A stretch of DNA of 9,554 nucleotides, from NCBI GenBank assembly GCA_937873345.1, contig CALMRL010000156.1, positions 1 to 9,554 of the forward strand. Reading direction: 5' to 3'. The first letter of the stretch is position 1. Each line of letters begins with the position of its first letter. This stretch comes from an uncultured Beijerinckiaceae bacterium (GTDB lineage Bacteria > Pseudomonadota > Alphaproteobacteria > Rhizobiales > Beijerinckiaceae). A program made the translations under genes and the position numbers. Below are positions 1 through 7,447 of this stretch, one piece after another. Below the pieces are notes generated by a model, which was not told the origin of the DNA, did no database searches, and worked only from the letters and a program-made list of their open reading frames with translations.

Positions 1-416
1 CCAATCATCAAGGCATCACCGCTCGGGGCGACATGGCTCGCAGCGCCGAGCTGGTCGGCGAGGCGAGCCACCCGGTCCTGCTCGCTGTCGATGCGGATCA
101 GGCCGAGACGCTCCAGCGGCCCCGGCAGCGGCGACGCCTCGTTGCGGCCCACGAGCCTTGCCGCGGCGGCGCGCAGCACGGGCCGGGAGAGGGCGAAGTC
201 GGCGAGCTGCCGCATGTCCGCGGTGTTCCGGGCACCCCCGGCCTCGGGCGCGACCACGGCGACGGCGCGGAACACCGGCGAGGGCAGAATGAGCTGCGTC
301 ATCACGCCGATGAGCAGCCCCCCCGCCAGCGGCGGCACGGCATGGCGAAGCCGGCGTCCGGTCCCCATCGGCGTCGGGCGGGTCGGTGCGCGGCGAGCGC
401 TGAACAACGACGGCAT
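1..416 (-). CDS. Partial protein, Wzz/GumC-like exopolysaccharide chain-length/export N-terminus (runs off left edge)
   Basis: An open minus-strand frame runs from the ATG at 416-414 to base 1 without a stop, giving about 138 residues of an N-terminus. Seen directly: a basic, Pro-rich start, one hydrophobic segment at about residues 27-42 (around LAGGLLIGVMTQLIL), then a stretch reading VFRAVAVVAPEAGG and an Arg/Ala/Leu-rich helical part (ADFALSRPVLRAAAARLVG). A cytoplasmic tail, a membrane helix and then 'APE' and 'SRPVL' elements is the usual layout of Wzz/GumC polysaccharide co-polymerases, and the adjacent divergent operon is an exopolysaccharide locus. The family assignment is inference from weak similarity. 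AGGA lies 5 nt upstream of the chosen ATG; in-frame ATGs at 434-432 and 368-366 are alternatives, and the frame closes at a stop near 476. The overlapping minus-strand frame at 16-477 is Arg/Pro/Ala-rich low-complexity sequence typical of a shadow. Confidence 0.55.
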   Translation of the reverse strand, partial: MPSLFSARRAPTRPTPMGTGRRLRHAVPPLAGGLLIGVMTQLILPSPVFRAVAVVAPEAGGARNTADMRQLADFALSRPVLRAAAARLVGRNEASPLPGPLERLGLIRIDSEQDRVARLADQLGAASHVAPSGDALMI

Positions 417-434
417 GGCATCCTGCCCGGGCAT

Positions 435-667
435 GCGACGGCGACGGCGGCGCCCCAACGCAATTGTTAACCATCAATCCTTACCGAAAAGTCACCATGC
501 GGCGGGGTCCTCACGCTAGGCCGGCGCCGTTGAAAAGCATAACGTCGGTCTTGCCACCCGCGGGCCGGACCGGGTCGCGTGCATCGTGAAGGGAATCGGG
601 CTGCCTACCGACCGCATCGTTCTCCGGCCCGCGCGGTCTCGCAACTTCATCCAGCCCGGTGGGTGCG
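435..667. promoter_or_regulatory. Divergent intergenic region between the partial Wzz-like gene and the exopolysaccharide operon
   Basis: About 230 bases separate the two divergent starts. The segment 460-495 is clearly AT-richer than its surroundings and contains GTTAACCATCAATCCTTACC, a plausible place for promoter or regulator sites. No convincing -35/-10 pair could be assigned in either direction, and no open frame here looks like a protein. The boundary role is inferred from gene orientation. Confidence 0.35.
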
Positions 668-2029
668 ATGTCGATTGAGTTCGCCGCCCGCAAGCGGACG
701 GAGCCGCAACCCGACCTCGGCCGGCAGGTGCTGTCCTTCGCCGCGCTCACCGCGACGGCGGCCGCATTGGTCGGCGTCTTCGCCGCCTCACCCATCGCGC
801 TCGAGGCGCTGGGCCTGCCCTATTTCGAGGCCGGAGGTGGCGTGCTGTCGCGCGTCCATCCCGCGACGCCGCTGGCGGCGGCGGCCCTGCTGCTGCGCTG
901 CCTCGCCGCCCGTTCGCCCGGCCGCACGCTGCTGCGCCTCCTCGGCGGCTCAGGTACCGTGCTGCTGCTCTGCGCGACGGCGACCGCGGCGGTCTTCGCC
1001 ATCCTCGTCGACCGGACGCCGGTGTCGCCACTGCTCGACACCTTCATCCTCCCGGTCCTGCTCGCGGCACTGCTGCGGGACCTCGATCCGGCGATAGCCC
1101 GGAGGCTCGCATTCGTCGTCATGGTCCTGTTCACGCTCAACGCCCTTGCGGCAGGCGCGGAAGTGCTGCTGCACTGGCGGCTCATCCCGATCAACGTGCC
1201 GGAGAACGCCACCGGCGATCCAACCGCCCCGGACGCCGTGTTCTCCTGGCAGGCCGAGCTGGCCGACGATTGGCGGGCGAGGGCGCTGTTCGGCCATCCC
1301 ATCGCCGGCAGCGCGGTGACGGGCGCCTTCGTGCTCTGCCTCGTCGCGCCCGCCTGCTGCTGGCCGTCGCCGCCGGTGCGGGCCTCGCTCGCCGCGCTAT
1401 GCGCCGCCTCGCTGTTCACCTTCGGGGGACGCACGGCGCTGGTGCTCACCTTCCCGCTCGCCACCGCGCTCCTCTCCCCCTCGGCGGCGCGCGGACTTGC
1501 GACGGGGCGCCGGCTCGCGCCGCGACCTCTCGCCATCGCGCTGACGGGACTGGCCGTCGCCGCCGTCGCCGCCCTACTGCTGGCGCACGCGGGATTCTTC
1601 GAGCGCACGCTCGCTCGTTTCGCCGTCGACGAAGGCAGCGCGTCGACCAGGCTGACGATGTTCCGCCTCCTGGAACCGCTCACCCTGCACGACCTCCTCC
1701 TGCATCCCGACAAGGACCAGATCGCAACGTTGCAGCGCCTCCACGGCCTGGAGTTCGGCATCGAGAGCAGCTGGCTCGGCCTCGTGCTGGCCTACGGGAT
1801 CGTCGTGGCATCGCTGCTCTTCGTCGGCATCCTCGCCTTCAGCCGGGAAATCGTCCGGCGCTGCGGCAAGGGTGTGAGTATCGTTCTCGGCTTCTATTTC
1901 ATTCTTGTCAGCGTCACCGCCAGCATGTCAGGTAAAACCACGACCTTCGCGATGGTCATCGCGCTGGTTCTGCTGTTCCTGCGTAGAGGCGCGCCCGACC
2001 TCGAGAGCCGGCGGGCCCGTCTGGTGTAG
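668..2029 (+). CDS. VpsF/Wzy-like polysaccharide polymerase or O-antigen ligase-type membrane protein
   Basis: A protein of 453 residues (456 if the in-frame GTG at 659 is used). It is dominated by about ten hydrophobic segments, for example residues 20-45, 64-78, 92-113, 120-135, 146-160, 210-228, 235-275, 287-305, 370-390 and 400-435. Between the early and middle segments lies a larger hydrophilic stretch (about 165-205) ending in RARALFGHPIAGSAVTGAF. The RAxxxFGHPI motif in front of a helix and the late loop around ESSWLGLVLAYG are typical of the Wzy/WaaL-type superfamily, and the N-terminal HPATPL element fits the VpsF branch seen in exopolysaccharide loci. The likely role is linking lipid-carried repeat units in the periplasmic leaflet of the inner membrane. 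It is the first gene of a three-gene operon and its TAG overlaps or abuts the next start. Polymerase versus ligase cannot be separated from sequence. ATG 668 was chosen for GGTGGG just upstream. Confidence 0.75.
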   Translation: MSIEFAARKRTEPQPDLGRQVLSFAALTATAAALVGVFAASPIALEALGLPYFEAGGGVLSRVHPATPLAAAALLLRCLAARSPGRTLLRLLGGSGTVLLLCATATAAVFAILVDRTPVSPLLDTFILPVLLAALLRDLDPAIARRLAFVVMVLFTLNALAAGAEVLLHWRLIPINVPENATGDPTAPDAVFSWQAELADDWRARALFGHPIAGSAVTGAFVLCLVAPACCWPSPPVRASLAALCAASLFTFGGRTALVLTFPLATALLSPSAARGLATGRRLAPRPLAIALTGLAVAAVAALLLAHAGFFERTLARFAVDEGSASTRLTMFRLLEPLTLHDLLLHPDKDQIATLQRLHGLEFGIESSWLGLVLAYGIVVASLLFVGILAFSREIVRRCGKGVSIVLGFYFILVSVTASMSGKTTTFAMVIALVLLFLRRGAPDLESRRARLV

Positions 2030-2034
2030 TGATC

Positions 2035-3561
2035 ATGGCCTTGCACGACATCTACTCCGGCCGCGAACTTGGCCGCGGCGGCTATTCCGACGTGGTGGCC
2101 GAGCGCGAGGATGTCGCGGACTGGCGGACGAGGCGGCGCCTCGCCGGTGGCGGGTTCGAAGGCAGCTACGCCGATGATCGACCGCCGAGCGTGGCGGCCG
2201 TGCTGTGGCGTCGCAAGGCGATGGTTCTCGGCTCGATCCTGCTGTGCTGCGCCGTCGGCGCCGCCTACATCGCCCTCACGCCGCCACGCTACGTCGCCAC
2301 CGCGGCGATGCTGATCGATCCGCGGCTCGGCAAGTCGGTCGGCAATGATCCCAACGCGCCCGGCTTCGTCGCCGACTCCGCGGCGATGGACAGCCAGATC
2401 AAGCTGTTCACCTCGCAGACCGTTCTCGCCCGCGTCGCCGCCCAGGCCGGCCTCGCCGCGGATCCCGAGTTCAACGGCAAGGACCGCTCTCTGCTGCAGC
2501 GGCTCCTGCATCCCGGCCTGGTGCTCGACGGCGGCGCCGACCTGCGGGCGTTGGAAGATGCCATCACCATCAAGCGGCCGGAGCGCACCTATGTCGTCGA
2601 GATCGACGTCGCCGCGCGCGATGCCAAGCTCGCCGCCGCCGTCGCCAACGACCTGACGCAGGCCTACATCGACGACCAGGTCACCTCGCGCAAGTCCGCG
2701 ACCCGCGAGGATGCGAGCTACGTGGCGGGCAAGCTCGACACCTTGACCGGGCAGATCAAGGCGCTCGACGACCGCATCGAGGACTACAAGGCGAAGAACC
2801 GCATCGTCGAGGCGACGGGGTTGCGCTTCAACGAGCAGCAGGTCGCCGACCTCACCCGCTCGCTCGGCGACGCGCGCGCCAAGGCGTCCGATGCCAGGGC
2901 GAAGTACGACGAAGTGGCGGCGCTCGCGAAGAGCGGACGGATCGACGGCGCCAGCGAGGCCCTGAAGTCGCTGACGATGGAGCGGCTGCGCCAGGAGCAG
3001 GCGGAGACCGAGCAGAACACGGCGCGCCTCGCGCAGACGCTCGGCGAGCGTCATCCCGAGATGCGCGAGGCCAACGAGCGCCAGGCGAAGATCCGCTCGC
3101 TGATCGCCGCTGAGCTCGTCCGGCTGCGCACCAGCCTGAGTGGCGATTGGAAGGCCGCGCAGGCCAACGAGGCGCAGCTCCAGGTCGCGCTGGACAAGCT
3201 GAAGCTGCAGGCGGGCCAGATCAGCCGGTCCCTGGTGCCGCTCGATCAGCTGGAACGCGACCGTGCCGTGCTGCGCGCGACGTTCGACCGCTTCGCGCAG
3301 GTCAACGGCAGCCTGGCGCAGCAGGAGGCCGGCTCGCCGCCCGGTCGCGTCATCGCCGTGGCGCGGCCACCGGTGTCGCCGTCCTCGCCGAAGAAGACGG
3401 TGGTCGGGCTGGCGGCCCTCTCCTCGGGGCTGTTCCTCGGAATCGTCGGAGCGCTCTTCGCGGAAGGTGCCTCGCCGCCGGCGATGCCTTTTGAGCCGCC
3501 GGCCGACGAGAGCCGGCGCGCGCTGCCGCGGCGCCGCTACTGGGCCGACGACGAGACGTGA
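2035..3561 (+). CDS. GumC/Wzz-family exopolysaccharide chain-length determinant and export protein
   Basis: 508 residues from ATG 2035; a GTG at 2029 in the same frame overlaps the upstream TAG and would add two residues. Layout: a cytoplasmic N-tail of about 60 residues, a first membrane helix at about 65-83 (MVLGSILLCCAVGAAYIAL), the Wzz-type opening RYVATAAMLIDPR, a long periplasmic part with extended coiled-coil character (about 215-430, rich in Glu, Lys, Ala, Arg, Gln), and a second helix at about 452-472 (TVVGLAALSSGLFLGIVGAL) preceded by a Pro-rich PPVSPSSPKK. This is the standard fold of GumC/ExoP/Wzz co-polymerases, which set chain length and feed polymer to the outer-membrane exporter. 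The protein ends about 35 residues after the second helix, so there is no BY-kinase (Walker A/B) domain; any such kinase must be encoded elsewhere. It is tightly coupled to the upstream polymerase gene, and its stop overlaps the next start by 4 bases. Confidence 0.88.
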   Translation: MALHDIYSGRELGRGGYSDVVAEREDVADWRTRRRLAGGGFEGSYADDRPPSVAAVLWRRKAMVLGSILLCCAVGAAYIALTPPRYVATAAMLIDPRLGKSVGNDPNAPGFVADSAAMDSQIKLFTSQTVLARVAAQAGLAADPEFNGKDRSLLQRLLHPGLVLDGGADLRALEDAITIKRPERTYVVEIDVAARDAKLAAAVANDLTQAYIDDQVTSRKSATREDASYVAGKLDTLTGQIKALDDRIEDYKAKNRIVEATGLRFNEQQVADLTRSLGDARAKASDARAKYDEVAALAKSGRIDGASEALKSLTMERLRQEQAETEQNTARLAQTLGERHPEMREANERQAKIRSLIAAELVRLRTSLSGDWKAAQANEAQLQVALDKLKLQAGQISRSLVPLDQLERDRAVLRATFDRFAQVNGSLAQQEAGSPPGRVIAVARPPVSPSSPKKTVVGLAALSSGLFLGIVGALFAEGASPPAMPFEPPADESRRALPRRRYWADDET

Positions 3562-4685
3562 GCTTGGCCGGCCGGCCCTGGACGCGCCGTCGCATCCTTG
3601 GCCGGTTGCCTGCTGCCTGCGCGGCGGGGCTGCTTGACATTCCGCGAAGCGCTGCCGCGCGTCGCTCCGGCGTCGATGCCGGACCCCTGCGTGCCGCCGC
3701 CGTCGCTGGCCGCCTCGTCTTCGGCGCGGCTGGTGGTTCGGCGCTGTTCGGCGATGAGGCCTATCGCGACCTCTTCCTGGCGCAAGCGGCGCTGTTGACG
3801 CCGGAGAACGCGCTCAAGTTCGATGGGCTGCAGCCGGAGCGGGGGCGCTTCTTCTTCGCCGACGCCGATCGGCTGGTCGACTGGGCGCGCACCCAGGGGC
3901 TTTCGGTGCACGGGCACACGCTGATCTGGAACGATCGCCTGCCGCCCTGGCTCTCGGGCCTATCGCGCCGCGAAGTGGCGCGCTCGTTTGATGCCTACCT
4001 CGATCGCGTGGTGCCGCACTTCGCCGGCCGCATCGCCTCCTGGGACGTCGTCAACGAGCCCTTCTATCTCGGCGGCGACCATCCCGGCACCTATCGCCCC
4101 GGCCCGTGGCTCGACGCGCTCGGCCCCGGCTACGTCGTCCGCGCCTTCCGCCGCGCGGCCGAGCTTGATCCCAGCGCGAAGCTCGTGCTGAACGAGGCTT
4201 GGACCGAGCGGGCCGACGCGATCGGCCTCGCGGTGCGTCGCTCTCTCCTGCGCCTCGTCGACGAGCTGCAGCACGCGGGCGTACGCCTCGATGCGGTGGG
4301 GTTGCAGAGCCACCTCTTCCCCGGCATCGCCTATGACGATGGCGGCTTCACCGACTTTCTTCACGGCCTCGCCGAGCGCGGCGTAACGATCCGCCTCAGC
4401 GAGTTCGACGTCGACGACGAGAGTTTCCCCGACGCCGACCGCGATGGGCTGGTGGCGCGCCGCGCCGGCGCCTACCTGCGGGCCGCCCTTTCCGTCGAGG
4501 CGGTCGATACGGTGGTGAGCTGGGGGCTTGCCGACCGCTACAGCTGGTGGCGCGATCCTTCCGTGATGGCGGCCCATGGGATGACGCGCCTTCCCCGCCC
4601 CCTCCCCTTCGACGAGATGTTGCGACGCAAGCCGATGGCCGACGCGATGGTCGCGGCGGTTCGCTGTCGCGGTCGAAACGGCTGA
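3558..4685 (+). CDS. Secreted GH10 family glycoside hydrolase (endo-1,4-beta-xylanase-like) of the exopolysaccharide operon
   Basis: 375 residues starting at GTG 3558, whose GTGA overlaps the stop of the preceding gene, so translation is probably coupled. The N-terminus has a Tat-like signal (TRRRILGRL at residues 9-17, then a hydrophobic stretch to about 26 and SAAA at 31-34), suggesting export of the folded enzyme. GH10 barrel motifs appear in order: TPENALKFDGLQPERG at 81-96, VHGHTLIWNDRLPPWL at 117-132, WDVVNEPF with the acid/base Glu167, GLQSHLF at 248-254, RLSEFDVDD with the nucleophile Glu282, and SWGLADRYSWW at 321-331. Both catalytic glutamates and the glycone-site residues are present, so it should be active. 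GH10 enzymes cleave beta-1,4-linked xylan-type backbones. Here the operon context suggests it trims or releases the cell's own exopolysaccharide, which is inference. Single domain, no carbohydrate-binding module. Confidence 0.9.
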   Translation: MSLAGRPWTRRRILGRLPAACAAGLLDIPRSAAARRSGVDAGPLRAAAVAGRLVFGAAGGSALFGDEAYRDLFLAQAALLTPENALKFDGLQPERGRFFFADADRLVDWARTQGLSVHGHTLIWNDRLPPWLSGLSRREVARSFDAYLDRVVPHFAGRIASWDVVNEPFYLGGDHPGTYRPGPWLDALGPGYVVRAFRRAAELDPSAKLVLNEAWTERADAIGLAVRRSLLRLVDELQHAGVRLDAVGLQSHLFPGIAYDDGGFTDFLHGLAERGVTIRLSEFDVDDESFPDADRDGLVARRAGAYLRAALSVEAVDTVVSWGLADRYSWWRDPSVMAAHGMTRLPRPLPFDEMLRRKPMADAMVAAVRCRGRNG

Positions 4686-4753
4686 GCACCGCCGAGCGGG
4701 GCTCCGGTTTGGATCGGCGGCGCCTTCGATGCCGTCGCCGGAGGAGTGGACCG

Positions 4754-4774
4754 CGAAGGCCTCGATGGCTTTCG
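4754..4774 (+). terminator. Possible weak hairpin after the GH10 gene
   Basis: In the convergent gap between the GH10 stop and the puhB stop, CGAAGGCC and GGCTTTCG form an 8-bp stem with one G.U pair in plus-strand RNA around a 5-base loop TCGAT. There is no following T-run, and the minus-strand copy has an A-C mismatch. If it acts at all it serves the plus-strand operon. Another imperfect hairpin lies at 4715-4737. No strong intrinsic terminator is visible for either operon. Confidence 0.2.
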
Positions 4775-4845
4775 GGCGACCCGACACGAGATGTCGAAGC
4801 ACAGAACGCTTCGCCGGTCCGCTGCTTCGGGACGTCGCCGAGCGG

Positions 4846-5514
4846 TCAGGCGCTCAGGCGCTGCGGGCCGGATGTCTCGGTGGCGTCCAGCTCCACCGCT
4901 GCAGCGCGCCGCTCGTGGTGGGCGGCCTGCAACGCACGGGCGAGCAGCCCCGAGACCACCGCGGCGTGGGGCACCGCGCGCAACATCGGCTGCGGCTCGG
5001 CGATATGCCACGCGCGGGCCAGCGGCCACAGCTTGAGGATCGGCATGCGGTTGCCGCCCTTGAGCACCAGGGCGATGTCGCCGGTGTGGTCGCGGCGGAC
5101 CGCGACGGCGCAGGTCACGACCTGTGAATAGGGTAGCGACAGCGCTGCCGGCAGGGCGACGCCGAAATGCAGGATCACGCGGCGGTCCGTGATCGTGTAG
5201 CGCAGCGTTCGGGCCGTGGCGACGGCGAGGGCGGCGACGATGCCGAGAGCCAGGCCGGAGACGATGACGAGCGGCACGCTGTCGTGCACCGCCTTGGCGA
5301 GCGGCATGTGCTTGCTCCACGCTTGGTAGGCGTCGAAGGCCAGGAGCACGACGAGGTAGGCGGCGATGGCGCGCAGATGGAACACGTCGCGGATCACGCC
5401 GCGCGTCGAGGCCCCGCCGCGCCACACCAGCTCCTCGCCCGGCGCCAGCCGGTTGCCGCGGTGGATGTCCTCCAGCTCTCGCGGATCGGGCGCGAACGGC
5501 TCGCTGCGCGTCAT
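4846..5514 (-). CDS. puhB: PuhB, photosynthetic reaction-centre assembly protein (PH-domain membrane protein)
   Basis: 222 residues. PuhB proteins assist assembly of the reaction centre and its H subunit in the cytoplasmic/intracytoplasmic membrane. Seen here: an N-terminal APGEELVWRGGAS (residues 24-36), matching the 'LPEGE..LWQG.P' opening of PuhB; FHLRAIAAYLVVLLAF (45-60) leading into the first membrane helix; a second helix at about 81-100; then a bacterial PH-like domain beginning TLRYTITDRRVILHFGVAL (103-121) and running to about 190. The C-terminal 30 residues are hydrophilic and variable. The ATG at 5514-5512 overlaps the puhA TGA as ATGA, and AAGGA lies 9 nt upstream. It is the last gene of the operon. 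The usual downstream puhC and other puh genes do not follow; the next gene is the convergent GH10 gene. Confidence 0.88.
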   Translation of the reverse strand: MTRSEPFAPDPRELEDIHRGNRLAPGEELVWRGGASTRGVIRDVFHLRAIAAYLVVLLAFDAYQAWSKHMPLAKAVHDSVPLVIVSGLALGIVAALAVATARTLRYTITDRRVILHFGVALPAALSLPYSQVVTCAVAVRRDHTGDIALVLKGGNRMPILKLWPLARAWHIAEPQPMLRAVPHAAVVSGLLARALQAAHHERRAAAVELDATETSGPQRLSA

Positions 5515-6275
5515 AGCACGGCATCCTTGTAGGGCGCGGAGTAGATGTGGCCGGCGGCGTAGAAGCCGTTGATGACATCTTCCTCGCGGGCGGTGATCCG
5601 CTCGGGGTGGCGCGTCACCGGCGCGTTGGCGACCTGGGCGCCGGTGCAGCAATTGATGCGCAGGTACGGCGCGTTGCGGCGGATCGTGGCGTAGAAGATC
5701 GGCACCAGTCGGCGAGCGGTCGTGCCGATCAGCTCGACTTCGAGGTAGCGCACGATCTTTGACTCGTCGTCGTACCAGAAGTCGACGACGACGCCGGCCT
5801 GCGCCATGTCCGTGCCGATGACGCGACGGCCGCGCGGGTCCATGTCGGGATCGAGCAGCTTATGCTCGTGCATGATCCGCATCGGCTTGATGGCCGGCGT
5901 GCCGTCGTTCATCAGGAACGGCCTGTCGATGCGCAAGGTGTAGGCGCCGGGCCCGACGCCCGCGATCATGGCGTCGCCGGTGGGGTAGAGCGGCGCCCCG
6001 GCGTGATACTCGCGCGGCTGCACGTGCAGCTCGCGACGCTCATACTCCTGCGGCAGGGTCACCTCGCCGCCCTCGTAGAGCTTGTAGGTCTTCGGCGGCG
6101 GAACGTCGGGAAAGCCGACGAGGGCATGCGGGAGCGTCGGGATCTCCTGCTCGAGGGGGTAGCCCTCGCGCTTGGATTCGCGCTGCAGGTAGTAGACCAG
6201 CGCGAAGAAGAACAAGGTGAAGGCGATGAGCAGGATCTCGGCGAGATCGATCTGATGCGTGAAGGCGCCGATCAT
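5511..6275 (-). CDS. puhA: PuhA, photosynthetic reaction-centre H subunit
   Basis: 254 residues, close to the usual H-subunit length. The H subunit caps the L/M pair on the cytoplasmic side, anchors with one helix and shapes the proton path to QB. Seen: a single membrane helix at about 11-29, followed by the signature YYLQRESKREGYPLE (28-42); a cytoplasmic beta-rich domain with PTGDAMIAGVGPG (98-110), AIKPMR (128-133), GVVVDFWYD (161-169), RYLEVEL (176-182, including the Glu aligned with Rhodobacter H-Glu173) and RREDVI-like acidic EEDVINGFYAAG (231-242) near the end. By alignment on 'IKPM', the Rhodobacter entry histidines H126/H128 are not kept (DGTPAIKPM here). The ATG overlaps the pufC stop as ATGA, with GGAG 7 nt upstream, so puhA is physically and probably translationally coupled to the puf genes. 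This is unusual because puhA normally heads a separate operon. Confidence 0.96.
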   Translation of the reverse strand: MIGAFTHQIDLAEILLIAFTLFFFALVYYLQRESKREGYPLEQEIPTLPHALVGFPDVPPPKTYKLYEGGEVTLPQEYERRELHVQPREYHAGAPLYPTGDAMIAGVGPGAYTLRIDRPFLMNDGTPAIKPMRIMHEHKLLDPDMDPRGRRVIGTDMAQAGVVVDFWYDDESKIVRYLEVELIGTTARRLVPIFYATIRRNAPYLRINCCTGAQVANAPVTRHPERITAREEDVINGFYAAGHIYSAPYKDAVL

Positions 6276-7447
6276 TCCGCAGCTCCGATCGGCTTGCCGT
6301 TGGGGTTGGGATCGCCCGGTCCGAGGAGCGCCTGCGCCTCCTCCATGCGCTTCTGATTGGCAGCCGACGAGCCACTGTCGTCCCAGCCCTTGGCGGGACC
6401 GTCATGGCCGACGAGGCCGGGATAGTCCTTGACCATGTTGACGCCGTTCATCGGGTTGGGCAGCCGGTAGTGGCAGGTTTCGCAGGTGAGCAGGGCGTTG
6501 CCGGGCTGCTGGCCCCTTTCGTTGATCGGGATCACTGGCACCGGCGTCGGATGCACCAGCTCGCGCTGCTGAGGCATCACGGTCGACAGCGGCAGCAGGT
6601 AATTGCGGTTGAGGTCGCGGATCAGCCGCAAGGAATAGTAGCCGACCCAGCGCATCGGCGTAGACTGGTTCCAGTCCTGGAAGGCGCGCGAGGCGTGGCA
6701 GTAGCCGCAGTTGACGCCGATCTGCAGCGACATCTGCATCATCATCTCGTAGACGCGGACGGCGACGGGATAGGAGCCGACGTCGTTGGATCGCAACGCG
6801 GTCTTGGAGACGACGGCGACCGGGTTGTCCTGCAGGTAGTACTCGTCGAAGCCGGCGTTGGGGAAGAAGCGCGTCACCGTCGGCGCGCCCTCCTCCCACG
6901 GTTCGAACTTGTCGAGGAACTTCTTCTGCTCCGGCAGCACGCGGGGCCACCATACCTCGGCCGGCACCGGCTGGCCGCGGTGGCAGGTGTAGCAGGTGAC
7001 GCCGGTGGGGTTGACGTGGCCGCCCCAGGCCGAGTTGACGTAGCGCGTCATCTCCAGCATCCGCCGGGCGACGAGCTTGGTGCGCTTCTCGTCGGACGCC
7101 CAATCCTGGGTGTTGTGGCAGAAGGCGCAGCCCTGCTTCGGCGACACCCAGTTCGTCAGCGCCTGCTGCAGGCGCATGAACTCGGCAGCGTTGACGTCGG
7201 TCAGGACCTTGACGTTCTTGTAGACCTCGGTGGCCTTCGGGCCGTCCTCCGCCGCTGCGGGCAGCACCGCCGGGATGACGGTGTTGATCGGCGAGGCTTC
7301 GGCGCGGGTGTAGAACTGCACGTTGTTCTGGCCGCGGAAGGCGGTTTGCTGCTCGGAGTAGCCGGGCCTGTGCCAGTCCGGCACGATGATGGCGAGGATG
7401 CCGGCGACGCCAACCCCCGCGAAGACGGCTGCGGTCGACCACTTCAT
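6272..7447 (-). CDS. pufC: PufC, tetraheme cytochrome c subunit of the reaction centre
   Basis: 391 residues. PufC sits on the periplasmic face of L/M and re-reduces the oxidised special pair. Four CxxCH heme sites are visible: C107-H111 (CAFCH), C152-H156 (CYTCH), C247-H251 (CGYCH) and C322-H326 (CETCH). Candidate sixth-ligand Met residues precede the sites (M91; M130/M133; M235-M237), and H144 in GGHVNPTG matches the position that makes heme 4 bis-His in Blastochloris. The N-terminus has one hydrophobic helix (about 6-23) but no lipobox: the first Cys in the protein is heme-binding C107. Anchoring is therefore by an uncleaved or non-lipidated helix rather than a diacylglycerol. The ATG 7447-7445 overlaps the pufM TGA, and the stop overlaps puhA. 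The frame stays open upstream to 8224, but that part is shadow sequence across pufM and lacks family similarity. Confidence 0.96.
   Translation of the reverse strand: MKWSTAAVFAGVGVAGILAIIVPDWHRPGYSEQQTAFRGQNNVQFYTRAEASPINTVIPAVLPAAAEDGPKATEVYKNVKVLTDVNAAEFMRLQQALTNWVSPKQGCAFCHNTQDWASDEKRTKLVARRMLEMTRYVNSAWGGHVNPTGVTCYTCHRGQPVPAEVWWPRVLPEQKKFLDKFEPWEEGAPTVTRFFPNAGFDEYYLQDNPVAVVSKTALRSNDVGSYPVAVRVYEMMMQMSLQIGVNCGYCHASRAFQDWNQSTPMRWVGYYSLRLIRDLNRNYLLPLSTVMPQQRELVHPTPVPVIPINERGQQPGNALLTCETCHYRLPNPMNGVNMVKDYPGLVGHDGPAKGWDDSGSSAANQKRMEEAQALLGPGDPNPNGKPIGAAE

Noticed and set aside
16..477. Minus-strand 153-residue frame and plus-strand frames over the first 520 bases
   Set aside because: Their translations are low-complexity Arg/Pro/Ala/Gly-rich typical of out-of-phase reading in GC-rich DNA. 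The third minus-strand frame has a membrane helix and normal composition.
466..484. CtrA-like site (GTTAACCATCAATCCTTACC)
   Set aside because: The half-sites are not spaced as TTAA-N7-TTAA and the second is TTAC, so only an AT-rich patch is reported.
4715..4737. Hairpin in the convergent gap
   Set aside because: Short stem with a G.U pair and a 9-base loop, no T-run. Such stems are frequent by chance in GC-rich DNA.
4538..5578. Minus-strand 346-residue frame across puhB and the GH10 end
   Set aside because: Out-of-frame shadow of puhB with Arg/Pro/Ala bias; PuhB motifs are in the 5514-4846 frame.
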